This document shows, one piece after another, positions 25,572 to 35,275 of a stretch of 64,000 nucleotides of DNA. The position numbers and the translations under genes were made by a program. How positions within the stretch are numbered: position 1 is the first letter of the stretch; each line of letters begins with the position of its first letter. Source of the DNA: Brevibacterium mcbrellneri ATCC 49030 (GTDB lineage: Bacteria; Actinomycetota; Actinomycetes; Actinomycetales; Brevibacteriaceae). The notes below the pieces were generated by a model that made no database searches, was not told where the DNA came from, and saw only the letters and a list, made by a program, of their open reading frames with translations. The stretch is taken from NCBI RefSeq assembly GCF_000178455.1, contig NZ_ADNU01000048.1:21493-85492 (forward strand), given 5' to 3'.

Positions 25572-28500
25572 CGGTAGCCTCCAGCCCTGCGATCTTCTTG
25601 AGGGCGGGGTAGAACTTCGGATAGTTGGCCTTCACCCCGTCATCGAGATCGATGGCGATCTGCTGAGACGCCAGTGGGTACAGCACGTCGTGTTCGTACT
25701 CGCTGAGTTCCACCAGCACCTTTCGAAGTCGTTCGGCTTCCTTCAGTGCCGCTGCCTTCTCGCGAGGCGTACCCTCCCCGGCGGCGAGACGCTCCTGGTG
25801 CTGGAGGTTCGCTTCCAGTTTCGACTCGAACTCGCGCAGGTACTCGTTCAGTACGGTTGAGACCGTGGACGGGGTGTAGCGGTGCATGTAGATCAGCGCG
25901 TTGAACGATCCCTTCGGGCTGGAGAACAGCCAGTAGATCGGACGCTTCTTGTACCGCTTAACGTGATCGTCGTAGAACTTCGACCGGCCCGCTCGGGTGA
26001 TGAAGTACTCCCGCAGAGTCTTGACGCCGAGCGACTCCTCAACGAACCGGAGATTCTCCTCGAAGTACTGCTCCCCGAAGGCAACCCGCAGGAACTGACG
26101 GAGCCGCGCCACGATGTCGTCCTCGAACCAATCGCCATCGACGATCGGGAGAACGTTGTCAGCATCAGGGGTGAATCTCGGCTGCGGCACCTTCGCGAAG
26201 TAGTCCTGCACTGTCGCGCCCTGGTCGGCCAGAACTAGGCCGGTCTCGTCGAGGCTGTAGCGGCCGAACATACATCCCACAGCGAAAGAAACAAGGTCAG
26301 CAATCATGTCGCGCAATTGAACATTCCGCTCAGCTCTACCTTGCGTGCCCACCACCAGGTTGTTCAGAGTGACATTAAGTTCACCTGAGGGCTCCAATCC
26401 GTAGGACTTAGCTATGATCGCGTCGAGTGCTTCCTGAGCCTCGTTGACCTGCGCAGAGTAGGCTCGCCAATCAGCGAAGTGTCCGTCGACCAGACTCGCA
26501 AGGCGGCCTACCCCGCCGCGCTTGATTAGCGCATTCTCTTCGTACCCGGGCGCAGACTCGCTCAGATTCCAATCCTGCTGATGGAGGTGCACCAACAGTT
26601 CGACCAGCGAAGATATCCGATCTCTGTCGTCGAGCGGAATCTCCGCTGGAAGTGGAATCTCTCGCAGGGACCCCACGTTGAAGTCCATAGTCGCACCCAT
26701 GAATTCGAGGAGTTGACGCGCCACTGACGAATTCAGGACTGCCAGCGTGAGCGAACGGGAGTATCTATCTACTGGAAACGCGCACGCGCCTTTTGCACTG
26801 AAGGTACTGCCGACGCCCGCATAGCGTGCGCCGAAGTCGGACGAGGACATCGCCGACCACGTGATCGAATCCTTGAAATAAAGGTTCCGCGAAGGAAGCT
26901 TGTTCCCAAGCTTCGAGAGTTCACTGAAGTCATGGGGACTGAAAGCAACAATGTACTCGTCGTTGCCAAACCACTTGCGCAGGGGGCCGCCCTTTAGGTA
27001 TGGAGCGAATCGGGCCCCACATGCATGAAACTCTTCCGTAGACTCGGAGTCGAAAGCAATTCGCGTTCGGGACACTTCGTGCCAGAAACGCATAAAGCGG
27101 TCATTATCGCCCGTCTGAAATCCCTGGCGTACCGGCGCAACACTTTCGATAGTTCGCCCAGTTTGGAACGTGGCGCGAAGGGCCGAGGACGCCCAGTAAG
27201 CAATCGGACTTCCCGGAATAGAACTGAGCTCTCGAAGCGACATCTCCGTGTGTCTTGAGTTTGGTACTGGGAACACCCTCGGCTTGTCTCCATAAAGGTC
27301 CAACGTCGAAACGAAGGAGAAAGATGAGACCCCTTCCCCCGGGGTAGAACGCCAGATGGCCGCCGCCGTGCCAAAAGCTATGCCCATGACTCCGTTCCCC
27401 ATGTGAACCATGCATTCCAGATGTCGGTCATTGAGCAGTTGTTTGCGAAGCCCGGCATAGGACTTGAGGAACATCCAGGACTGCATGGTGACCATCGCCG
27501 AGAGTCCCCCCGGTTTCAGAAATTCAAACCCGCGCTCGATGAACATCGCGAACAGATCAGATTTACTGTCGGGGAACTTCCCCGACGCGAAGTCCGCGAG
27601 CGTGGCTCCCATGTTTTTCGAGCCCATGTAAGGAGGGTTCGCTACCACTACGGCATAGCGCCGCGACAGTGCCGTTGCTTGGCGTAGCACTTTTGACGCA
27701 CGATTGAGGGTGGCCGACCAAACGAGGTCGTTTGCTTCGTCCAGTGTTTCGAGGCGGTGAGACAGCCGCTGGGTTTGTCCCAGGTCGGAAAGGATGAGAG
27801 CCCCGAGCACGTTTGCCTCGGCGAACTGATTCCAAACTCCTTCTTCCGCACGCAGGTCTCCATTCCTCGTGACCAGAAGGTCCAGTTCATCCGGGGTGAA
27901 CGAGATGGAGTCGATGACTGTGATCGCCGGCGCGAGCCCCTTTGTCAAGAATGTTCGCTGCTTAGCGCGGGCCTTCATGGTAAGTGCGAACGCCGCCAGT
28001 GAGCCGGCGCGCGGGTCGATCTCGGTGCCGTAGAGGTTTTGGGCAAGGATGAGCCCGGGAATCTCGGACGGTGCGTAGCCCTCCTCTTCGTAGATCGCGT
28101 AGAGCAGGTCGAACGCATAGGTAAGCATGTGTCCGGAGCCGCAAGCTGGGTCAATGACCGTCAGCTCTTCGGGGTCGGCGATCTTGAGGAAGTCAGTTTC
28201 TTCGTCGACCGGCGCAATGTAGTAGTCCATCTGGTCGATGAGCCGAGACTCAGGGTGGTTGAGCATCCAGAGCCGGCCAACGGAGTTTTCGACCAGGTAG
28301 CGGACGATCCAGTGTGGAGTGAAGAGCTGGGTGGCGGCCGGAATCTCGGCCGCGCCTGCCTTATTGCCCTTCTTGAATCCGGCGAAGACTTCGTCTTTCC
28401 GCTCTGCGATGTAGAACTGGTAGAGCCAGCCGATCACCTCGACATCTCGGCAGACTTCCTCAGAGAGCACCGCCGCAGCCCTGGCGAGGATCGAGTCTGC

Positions 28501-29046
28501 GGCGAGAAGGTTCGCAGGGATGAGGAGTTCGGTGTAATCGCCTTCGCGCTCGAACATAAACGGCATCGAGCGGTTCCAGAAGCGGCAGTACTCGGCGAGC
28601 AGAAGCGTGTAGGCCTCACCCTGAGCGTCTGCACTGGGGCGGGTTCCGTCGAGGAGTCCAGTGATTGTGTCGACGGTGCGCTTGTTGCTGACAACAGCGG
28701 GGTCGATGCTGCCACGCTTGGCATCTGCGAGTATCTCTGGCTGCCCGGTCTGCTGGCCGTGGGCTGGCGAGACCACGCCAACACCGGTGTAGCCGTTGGC
28801 GTCCATGAAGCGGAGGGCGATGATGCGGTTGAACCAGGTGTAGGCAACCCTGTCAGCGATGGCGTCCTTTCCCTTGGCGCCGCCGCCCGCGGCCGTGATG
28901 TCGCGTTCAAGCATGGTCACGGCGCGCTGGTTCTCGACCCGCTCAGGTGATCCGGGCGCGAGCACGGCAGTCAGCCGGGCGCTGACCTGAGTGATGAGTT
29001 CGCGCCTGGCCCAGGTGGCGAAGCTCTTCAGCGGTGTGGTCTCCAT
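25564..29046 (-). CDS. pglX: BREX type 1 adenine-specific DNA methyltransferase PglX
   Basis: The 1160 aa protein has methyltransferase motif I DPACGSGHMLTYAF (299-312), a TEIDPRA acidic loop near 341, and the catalytic NPPY motif (470-473, VVVANPPYMGSKN), followed by the long target-recognition and C-terminal regions of PglX. In BREX it methylates one strand of a short non-palindromic site and so marks self DNA. The reading frame is uninterrupted, and I see no homopolymer tract or inverted repeat that would suggest phase variation. The ATG lies 12 bp after brxC. Confidence 0.96.
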   Translation of the reverse strand: METTPLKSFATWARRELITQVSARLTAVLAPGSPERVENQRAVTMLERDITAAGGGAKGKDAIADRVAYTWFNRIIALRFMDANGYTGVGVVSPAHGQQTGQPEILADAKRGSIDPAVVSNKRTVDTITGLLDGTRPSADAQGEAYTLLLAEYCRFWNRSMPFMFEREGDYTELLIPANLLAADSILARAAAVLSEEVCRDVEVIGWLYQFYIAERKDEVFAGFKKGNKAGAAEIPAATQLFTPHWIVRYLVENSVGRLWMLNHPESRLIDQMDYYIAPVDEETDFLKIADPEELTVIDPACGSGHMLTYAFDLLYAIYEEEGYAPSEIPGLILAQNLYGTEIDPRAGSLAAFALTMKARAKQRTFLTKGLAPAITVIDSISFTPDELDLLVTRNGDLRAEEGVWNQFAEANVLGALILSDLGQTQRLSHRLETLDEANDLVWSATLNRASKVLRQATALSRRYAVVVANPPYMGSKNMGATLADFASGKFPDSKSDLFAMFIERGFEFLKPGGLSAMVTMQSWMFLKSYAGLRKQLLNDRHLECMVHMGNGVMGIAFGTAAAIWRSTPGEGVSSFSFVSTLDLYGDKPRVFPVPNSRHTEMSLRELSSIPGSPIAYWASSALRATFQTGRTIESVAPVRQGFQTGDNDRFMRFWHEVSRTRIAFDSESTEEFHACGARFAPYLKGGPLRKWFGNDEYIVAFSPHDFSELSKLGNKLPSRNLYFKDSITWSAMSSSDFGARYAGVGSTFSAKGACAFPVDRYSRSLTLAVLNSSVARQLLEFMGATMDFNVGSLREIPLPAEIPLDDRDRISSLVELLVHLHQQDWNLSESAPGYEENALIKRGGVGRLASLVDGHFADWRAYSAQVNEAQEALDAIIAKSYGLEPSGELNVTLNNLVVGTQGRAERNVQLRDMIADLVSFAVGCMFGRYSLDETGLVLADQGATVQDYFAKVPQPRFTPDADNVLPIVDGDWFEDDIVARLRQFLRVAFGEQYFEENLRFVEESLGVKTLREYFITRAGRSKFYDDHVKRYKKRPIYWLFSSPKGSFNALIYMHRYTPSTVSTVLNEYLREFESKLEANLQHQERLAAGEGTPREKAAALKEAERLRKVLVELSEYEHDVLYPLASQQIAIDLDDGVKANYPKFYPALKKIAGLEATDA

Positions 29047-29058
29047 GCGTGGTGTCTC

Positions 29059-32000
29059 CTACAGTGCGATGCGCTTGTCGTCGTTGAGAGCCTGGACCAG
29101 CGCTGCGCGCAGCGCGTCCAGGTAGCGATCGACGTCTTCTTCGGTTTCCAGCACGCCGTGTATGCCGGTGGCACTGATGCTCTTGACTGAGACGGTCTGC
29201 TTCTTGATCGGTGCCGGTGCCAGCTCGTCGCTATCGTCCGCACTGCTGATGCTTGGGAATGCGGCGAGTTGGTCGAGGATGGCTGGGTAGGTGCATTCCT
29301 CGAAGGTGTTCGCGATCTCGCGGACGACGGCGATCTGGTTCTCCCGGCTGATCCGATCGAGAATCGCGTTGACCTTCTGGCTCACGCTTCGCTGTGCGTC
29401 GTCGGCGGCTCCCAGATAGATCGTGCTGGTCTGTAGAGGCGCCCACCGGGAGTCGATCTCCAGGACTGCTCCATCACGGTTGGCTACGAGCGCCTCGTCG
29501 ATGCGGGATTGGAGCTCAAGGGCAGCGCCCTTGAGCTTGGTCATCCGGTTCCCGCGGAAGGCTTGCGGGTCGGCGAGGAGCTGCGCCACCTCCTGACTGC
29601 TCCCCGATGGGAGGTAGTTGAGGTTGCTGGCGTTGTCGGCGAGCAGTTGGGTGGCCTCGTCATAAATCTTGCGCTGAGCGCCTCGCTGCTTCTCGTCACC
29701 GAAGAAGGCCTGGATCGGATCGATGATGTCGGTCTTCGCATCGAGGAGGTCGTCAGTGAGCACGAAGTCGGTCAGAAACCAGTCGTCGGGCTTGCCCGCC
29801 ACGGATTCCAGCAGTGCGATCGGGGCTTCGAGTTGAGTCACGAAGGGGTACTTCGAGCCGCTGACTCGCGCCTTGAGCTCCTCACACTTGGCGCGGAGGC
29901 GTTCGCTCGCGTGCCGGGCCAGTTCGAGCGGGTCCTTCGGTGCGTTGGGCTCATCGAAGAAGTCCGTGCAGAAGGTGCGCAGCGCTGCGATCCTGCGCTG
30001 GTCGAAGGTCTTCTGAGGGGCGACGACGGCATGGGAGTGCTTCTGCGTGTTGCGCAACACGGCGGCGACTTCGCTGCGCTTGAGGGTATTCGAGTCGACG
30101 GTGAGGGTGATCTTCGAGGTGCCGACGAGCCAGGCCGTCACGCACTCGATGGAGGCGAGGTCCCATCCGTAGGGCTTGGCCTGGAAGTGATCGACGATCT
30201 TCTTGACGGTGATCTGCTCCCCGAGACGGTCGCGCTGCAGGACGTACGACAGCACCTCATCTGCCGGGGCCGCGAGCGCGTGCATTGAGGAGTCGTCAAT
30301 CATGGCGGCTTGGTCGGGGTTCGCGAACCCGGCAACCTGCTGCGCGCTGTAGGTGCGTCCACCGAGCAGGCTGAGCTGCGTGTAGGTACGCGCGATGAGG
30401 TCTTGGAACCCCTCGGTGATCCGCGTGACTGCTTCCTGCGACCCGGATGTGAGGTCTGCGGCGTTGATCACGAGATCGGCTCGCCCGACGGCGCGGCGGA
30501 TTCGCTCTACAAGCTCCTTCTCGCGCTGCGCGTTTTGAGTCGCCTTGGCGCGCAGAATCTGCTCCTCGACCGGAGAGAGTGAACTGGTCTGCTTGCGCTT
30601 CGTGTACTTCTCGGTCTTGATCAGCAGCCGCAGGTCGGCCAGCACCCGGTCGTCGGGAGCGAGGATCACACGAAGCTCGTCTTTGCCTGCCGAGTGCATC
30701 CGAATCTCTTCCGGACCGTACGGGTACTCGGGAGTGATGAAGTGAAGTGAGAGTTCGCGTTGCTGACCGAACGGCTGGTCGTCGAGCTTGTATCCGAATG
30801 GGAAGTCTTGCCCGTTCTTGGCGTAGCGGAGTTTGGAGGTCTTGACCACATCGCCGGAGAGAATCTTGTTCAGCCGGGTCGAGACCTCAGATGAGTCGAT
30901 CTCGACGTTCTTGATCTCTTCCTCGATCACCTGCTCTTCGTTGGTCAGGTACTCGTAGACGTTGCCGTTGCGCTGCACGTAGGTCTGCGTCTCCAGCAGC
31001 ATCAGCGCGTCTTGAACCTGCTTGGACAACGTGGGCAGGTCGAGTCCGAATCGGTCGTAGACCAGCACTGTTAGGTTGCGCGGGGTGGCCCGGAAGCTCT
31101 CGACGTATTTCACCAGGAAGAGCGCCTTGAGTAGCCGCACCGCGAGCTTGGTTACCGGTGAACCGCTGTCGGGCAGGTCGCGCTCGGCGCGGTCAATCGA
31201 GCGCTGTGCCGCGGACTTCAACGACGCGCGAATTCCGGCGAACATGGCGTCGAAGGTGGCCAACGTGCCGATCTCGACATTGCCGATGTCCTTGGCGACT
31301 TGCTGGACGACGCCGAGCATGGACCGCTCACCAACGGAACTGTTGCGGCCCTCGAAGACGTTGTGGTCGGAGATGCCCTCGATCGCGGCTTGGAACAGCG
31401 GGAACTGGTAGCTGACGAACGGGTAGGTGCCGGCGAAGTGGGTCTCGTCGGTGAAGTTCCGGTAGGTCTTCGCTCCATCGACGAAGTCAAACAGTGTCTT
31501 GAAGTTCGCAGACTCCTGCGCGTAGACGGCTTCGAGTACCTGGGTGCCCTTGTCGTTCTTCTCCAGCAGTCGCTTGCGGATGACCTCTTCGACGTCTGCG
31601 GAGGTGAGCTTCACTCGGGTCTTGAACCGGGCCTGAATCTTCGAGAAGTCGTTGCCCTGCTGCTTGGTGCGGTCGCCGACGACCTTGTCCATGTCCTCCT
31701 GGGAGGTCACGAACACCCACGCCCGTCCGCCACACTTCGTGTTCAGCGACTCGGCGATCGTCTGAAGGTTCAGCATCAGGTGAGTGTTGGAGCCGATGAA
31801 TTGCCCGACCTCGTCGACGAAGAAGTTGAGCCGGTAGCCGGCCGGCTGCTTGTCCAGCCAGGCGCGCACCTCGTCGGCGAAGTCCTCAATCGACACCGAG
31901 TAGGTGTCCTGATAGGTCTTCAGGATGTCGGGCGCGGTCGTCGCGTCCAACCCGGTGATCTGTGCGTATGCCTCGTTGACCTGGCGTCGCACGGTTGGGA

Positions 32001-32595
32001 GCCCGAAGCTCGGCCGGCGCTCCACCCAGTCCCGGCCCGACACCTTAAGGAAGGCTTTTTTGAAGGTGTCGAGCTGACCCTCGTCGTCGAGCTGGCGCTC
32101 GAAGCGGGCGATGTGTCCCTGGTCGCCGTAGTAGCCGCGGGACTCATCGAAGACCTTCACGAACACGCGTAGCAGTGCGTCGGTCTGATCCTTGCTGATC
32201 AAGGTCGCTTTCTGGTCGATGTTGAACAGCAGACTCTTCGCCGGGATGCGGTCAGCCTTGTCGAGCAGCGGTGGCAAGAACGCATCCGTCGCCTTGGCGC
32301 GGAAGCTCGCCGAGACACGCTCGCGGGGGAAGTCGTCGCCCTCCACATCACCAAGGAGGTGTGCGAGCATCTTCAAGAGGTGCGACTTACCGGAGCCGAA
32401 GAAGCCCGAAATCCACACGCCGTTCGCGTTGGTGTAGTTCGTGTACGCCTCCAGCAGCAACTCCAGCCCCTTGGCGGCCTCGTTGGTCAGGACGTACTCG
32501 TCGACCTCGGTGGCAAGGTGCGCAACGTCGTCGGCCTTGATGACGCCCTCGATGGGACGCTGGACGTCCTTAGCGAAAATCTCGGTGAGCTGCAT
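29059..32595 (-). CDS. brxC: BREX type 1 ATPase BrxC (PglY-like)
   Basis: This ~1178 aa P-loop protein has Walker A GFFGSGKSHLLKMLAHLL near residue 65, preceded by FAKDVQRPIEGVIKADD, the usual BrxC N-terminus, and NFFVDEVGQFIGSN as the Walker B region near 255. A long helical C-terminal half follows. BrxC is an essential, large AAA-type BREX component. The start may be the ATG at 32595 (family-like MQLTEIF) or the GTG at 32604, which overlaps the brxB stop by 4 bp; the difference is three residues. No breaks were seen over 3.5 kb. Confidence 0.95.
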   Translation of the reverse strand: MQLTEIFAKDVQRPIEGVIKADDVAHLATEVDEYVLTNEAAKGLELLLEAYTNYTNANGVWISGFFGSGKSHLLKMLAHLLGDVEGDDFPRERVSASFRAKATDAFLPPLLDKADRIPAKSLLFNIDQKATLISKDQTDALLRVFVKVFDESRGYYGDQGHIARFERQLDDEGQLDTFKKAFLKVSGRDWVERRPSFGLPTVRRQVNEAYAQITGLDATTAPDILKTYQDTYSVSIEDFADEVRAWLDKQPAGYRLNFFVDEVGQFIGSNTHLMLNLQTIAESLNTKCGGRAWVFVTSQEDMDKVVGDRTKQQGNDFSKIQARFKTRVKLTSADVEEVIRKRLLEKNDKGTQVLEAVYAQESANFKTLFDFVDGAKTYRNFTDETHFAGTYPFVSYQFPLFQAAIEGISDHNVFEGRNSSVGERSMLGVVQQVAKDIGNVEIGTLATFDAMFAGIRASLKSAAQRSIDRAERDLPDSGSPVTKLAVRLLKALFLVKYVESFRATPRNLTVLVYDRFGLDLPTLSKQVQDALMLLETQTYVQRNGNVYEYLTNEEQVIEEEIKNVEIDSSEVSTRLNKILSGDVVKTSKLRYAKNGQDFPFGYKLDDQPFGQQRELSLHFITPEYPYGPEEIRMHSAGKDELRVILAPDDRVLADLRLLIKTEKYTKRKQTSSLSPVEEQILRAKATQNAQREKELVERIRRAVGRADLVINAADLTSGSQEAVTRITEGFQDLIARTYTQLSLLGGRTYSAQQVAGFANPDQAAMIDDSSMHALAAPADEVLSYVLQRDRLGEQITVKKIVDHFQAKPYGWDLASIECVTAWLVGTSKITLTVDSNTLKRSEVAAVLRNTQKHSHAVVAPQKTFDQRRIAALRTFCTDFFDEPNAPKDPLELARHASERLRAKCEELKARVSGSKYPFVTQLEAPIALLESVAGKPDDWFLTDFVLTDDLLDAKTDIIDPIQAFFGDEKQRGAQRKIYDEATQLLADNASNLNYLPSGSSQEVAQLLADPQAFRGNRMTKLKGAALELQSRIDEALVANRDGAVLEIDSRWAPLQTSTIYLGAADDAQRSVSQKVNAILDRISRENQIAVVREIANTFEECTYPAILDQLAAFPSISSADDSDELAPAPIKKQTVSVKSISATGIHGVLETEEDVDRYLDALRAALVQALNDDKRIAL

Positions 32596-32600
32596 AACGG

Positions 32601-33200
32601 TCACGGTTCCTGTTCCAGAATGTTCTTGGCACGGTAGTACTGGTCGTCCTTCAACTTGCCAAACAGCACCAGCGATGAGCCGAGCGTGTCGGACTGTTCG
32701 TAGCGGCCGGGGAAGAACATGAGCATCGGCCGGCCCACCACAACGCTCTGCAAGTTGTTGAGCACGTTGTGGGACCGGATATAGGGGAAGACCTCACCGA
32801 TCCCGGTCAGGAACACGATGTCGAACTCGCCGTCTGCCAGCCGCTCGCGGATCGCGGGAGCCAGGTGCTGCTGCGGGTTGAGCATGGACTGCAGCATCTC
32901 GGTGAACTCGGCCTTTTCGAGCTCGGGTTCGACCTCAAGTACCTCGTCCCAGTCGCCGCGCTCCTTGAGTACGTCCACCGACAGGTCGTAGAGGTTGATC
33001 TCGCGCACCTCGATGCCTTTGCTGGCCAGGCGGTTCTTGACGCGCTTCTTGGCCTTCGCCACATCGAGCGCGTGCTCCGGCTCGTAGGGATAAATGAAGA
33101 ATGGGACCTCGTTCGACAAGCCCTCCATCTTCAGGAAGCGCTCGCCGCTGAGCACCGCGAACAGATGCTCCTCCTGGCGGGAAAGTTCATGGAGCGTCAC
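32601..33200 (-). CDS. brxB: BREX protein BrxB (DUF1788)
   Basis: The 199 aa DUF1788 protein has a conserved start (HLFAVLSGERFLKMEGLSNEVPFFIYPYEP) and the segment FDIVFLTGIGEVFPYIRSHNVLNNLQSVVVGRPMLMFFPGRYE, which is diagnostic for BrxB. Its biochemical role is unknown, but it is required for type 1 BREX defence in tested systems. The GTG start overlaps the brxA stop by 4 bp, and the end overlaps the possible GTG start of brxC. Confidence 0.95.
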   Translation of the reverse strand: MTLHELSRQEEHLFAVLSGERFLKMEGLSNEVPFFIYPYEPEHALDVAKAKKRVKNRLASKGIEVREINLYDLSVDVLKERGDWDEVLEVEPELEKAEFTEMLQSMLNPQQHLAPAIRERLADGEFDIVFLTGIGEVFPYIRSHNVLNNLQSVVVGRPMLMFFPGRYEQSDTLGSSLVLFGKLKDDQYYRAKNILEQEP

Positions 33201-33817
33201 AACGAGGCCTCCTTGCTGTCACGGGCCGGGAGGTAGCGGAGGTCACTTGGTAGCTGAGCGTCGAGTGCTTCCCGGACACGCTCTGACAGCGCCGCGTTGA
33301 CGATCTCGCCGCCTGCAAGCAGTCCAGCCTCGGTCAGCATGCGGAACACGGTCGACCGGAGCTTCTGCAACGTCGAGTCCTTCACCTCTGCGAGCTCGGG
33401 GTGCCACAGTGCCTTCCCACGAACGAAGCTGTCGAAGTCGTCGTATCCCAGGGTGGGAGTGAGCAAGAGGAAGCGCTCGCGTACCACCTCTTCCGCGAAG
33501 TCGCCGATGAGCGCGTAGCGCCGGCACGCCGCGACCCACATCAGGTGCCCACGTTCACTGGGGCTGGCGTCTCGCAGCAACTCCAGCTCCGGGTCCGTGA
33601 GCACTGCCAATCGCTGCGCGACCTCGCGCGCCAGCCGGAATCCGGACGATGCGGTTCGCGCCTGGAGCAAGTTCTCTGAACGGAGCTGGTCTCGAACCAG
33701 ACCCCAGTCACGAACTTCCAGGAAGAGCGGCGCGACGATCACCGCCTCCCGAGCCAGGAGGGCACCGCTGGTGAAGGACAGCGCGTATCGATCATGTCCC
33801 TGAGATCTGATGCTCAT
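33197..33817 (-). CDS. brxA: BREX protein BrxA (DUF1819)
   Basis: The 206 aa DUF1819 protein carries YALSFTSGALLAREAVIVAPLFLEVRDWGLVRDQL near the start and the RERFLLLTPTLGYDDFDSFVRGKALWHPEL region, typical of the family. BrxA is a small helical protein with DNA-binding properties reported in some type 1 systems. It is the first gene of the operon here. The ATG has AAGGAGG about 6 bases upstream, the strongest ribosome binding site in the island. Confidence 0.94.
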   Translation of the reverse strand: MSIRSQGHDRYALSFTSGALLAREAVIVAPLFLEVRDWGLVRDQLRSENLLQARTASSGFRLAREVAQRLAVLTDPELELLRDASPSERGHLMWVAACRRYALIGDFAEEVVRERFLLLTPTLGYDDFDSFVRGKALWHPELAEVKDSTLQKLRSTVFRMLTEAGLLAGGEIVNAALSERVREALDAQLPSDLRYLPARDSKEASL

Positions 33818-33903
33818 CTGGTGCCTCCTTCCGATTTTGGGCAGTGCATCAGGGTTCGTCCTGCCACCGACAAAGTGTTAGTGGCTCGAAGCGAGCGAAA
33901 CGC

Positions 33904-34092
33904 TCACCCCAGTGCGGAGGGTTCGGAGTCGGCGGCAGCCCCACCTCGTCGAACCCAGTCACCAATTTCGCCGGCTTGGAACTTCCAGAGGCGTCCGACC
34001 TTGTGAGCGGGCATGGCCTTTTCGGCGATCCAGGTGTAGACGGTGTCTTTGGTGACCCGAAGTGGGCGGCGATATCGTCGGCAGACAGTCAC
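33904..34092 (-). pseudogene. Excisionase-type helix-turn-helix gene, frameshifted
   Basis: The intact part (TKDTVYTWIAEKAMPAHKVGRLWKFQAGEIGDWVRRG) is a MerR/excisionase-type DNA-binding domain with its wing (GRLWKF). The normal N-terminus appears in another frame: LSADDIAAHFG is encoded just upstream (about 34056-34088), and restoring one G in the GGG run at 34056-34058 would join HFG to VTKDTVY. A TGA at 34089-34091 also replaces the expected Trp codon before LSADD. The GTG-started frame replaces about a dozen residues. It precedes brxA on the same strand and could once have regulated the BREX operon. Confidence 0.65.
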
Positions 34093-34238
34093 GGCTCACC
34101 CCACTTTGGTCCTCCCTCGCTCAATGGCCCAGGCAGGCCATCACTCACGATGATACCGGTGGATGTACGGCTTGAGTTGGATATCTCCGGGCGTGGCTGA
34201 ACGAGATGGGTGCCGAGGGTGGTCGCTCCGTTCAGCGA

Positions 34239-35215
34239 TCAGCGCGGGACACGTGCTTGAAGCCAAGTCGTCACTGCTTCCTGCCACCGGTCGGGGTCGG
34301 AGTTCCAGCTGAGGGTGTGGCCGGCGTCGAAGGACTCCAGCTCGACGAGGTCCGGGCGAGCGTGTCGGAGTGCTTGTGAGAGCTGGATCGGTACGGACTC
34401 GTCTCGCGTGCCGCGGAGGATCAGTGTCGGCGTCGTCAGGTCTGCTGATCGTGCGGTCCAGTCGAGGACGGGTGAGTCGAGGACGAGTGCGGCACCCGTC
34501 GACCAACCGACGAACACGGTCTGGCGAGCACCGCGTCGGAAAGCGTATCCGATGGCTTCGTCAACGTCGGCCATGTCCGTATCGCCGAGGGTTGAGCGGT
34601 CGGCGCCGGCTCGTGGCCCTTCCGTGGTGTTGCGGTAGCTGACGAGGATGGAGGTGTAGCCGAGTTCGGTTGCGGCGAGGACGCCGCGGGGGTGCCGACG
34701 CGGGTGCTGCCGAGGCCGTGGATGTGGATCGCCCACGTCGAAGGGTCGCCGTCGATGCGCCATGCCGGGCATGGCCCTGCCGGAGTGGTGATGGTGATGT
34801 CGCGGGTGTGGAGTCCGGCGTCGGCTGGGGTGGCGTAGTGGATGCCGCGCCGGGAGGCCCGGTCGCCGGCCTTCGGGGTCAGACCGGATGCCGACTCTGC
34901 GAACACTGATCCTCGGATGCCCGCGGCGCAGTCATCGCCGTCGCAATGGGCGAGGATCATGTGGGCGAGTTCATGGAGGATGAACTGCTGTCTATGGAGT
35001 GTCGAGTCGGTGCGGGCGTGGAGCACGAGGTCGTCGGTCTCGGTTGCCCGCCAGAGCGCGCAGAGGTCGTCGTGGGTGTCGAGATTAGCCAGTTCAATGA
35101 CCCGAAGCCTGCGGTGCCGCTGGTCCTGGACAGAGCGGAGGAGCTCGTCGAAGGTGAAGGTATCACCGAGCTGAAGGCCCGGCACGGCCGCCGATACGGT
35201 CTGTTCGGTATTCAC
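34239..35215 (-). pseudogene. Chimera of an ImmA/IrrE metallopeptidase N-terminus and a frameshifted alpha/beta hydrolase
   Basis: Residues 1 to about 115 resemble ImmA/IrrE peptidases, with zinc motif HELAH (FILHELAHMILAHCDGD). The frame then passes without a stop into an alpha/beta-hydrolase N-terminus (RRGIHYATPADAGLHTRDITITTPAGP, then IHIHGLGSTR). Near 34690 a one-base slip in a C-rich run moves the rest of the hydrolase to another frame (RGVLAATELGYTSILVSYRNT, nucleophile elbow VGWSTGAA, late Asp in LRGTRDESVP, His in DAGHTL), which ends at 34239. Two unrelated gene pieces were thus joined by recombination and the second was then frameshifted. The upstream XRE gene is the normal partner of an ImmA peptidase. 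Confidence 0.7.
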
Positions 35216-35275
35216 GGTTCGCCCTTCTCAGTGGGGAGCAGCGACCGGCACCGGCTTCGACTTGCGCGACACACG

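Noticed and set aside
25564..29046. Phase-variable pglX
   Set aside because: No long homopolymer, short tandem repeat or flanking inverted repeat was seen in or near the gene.
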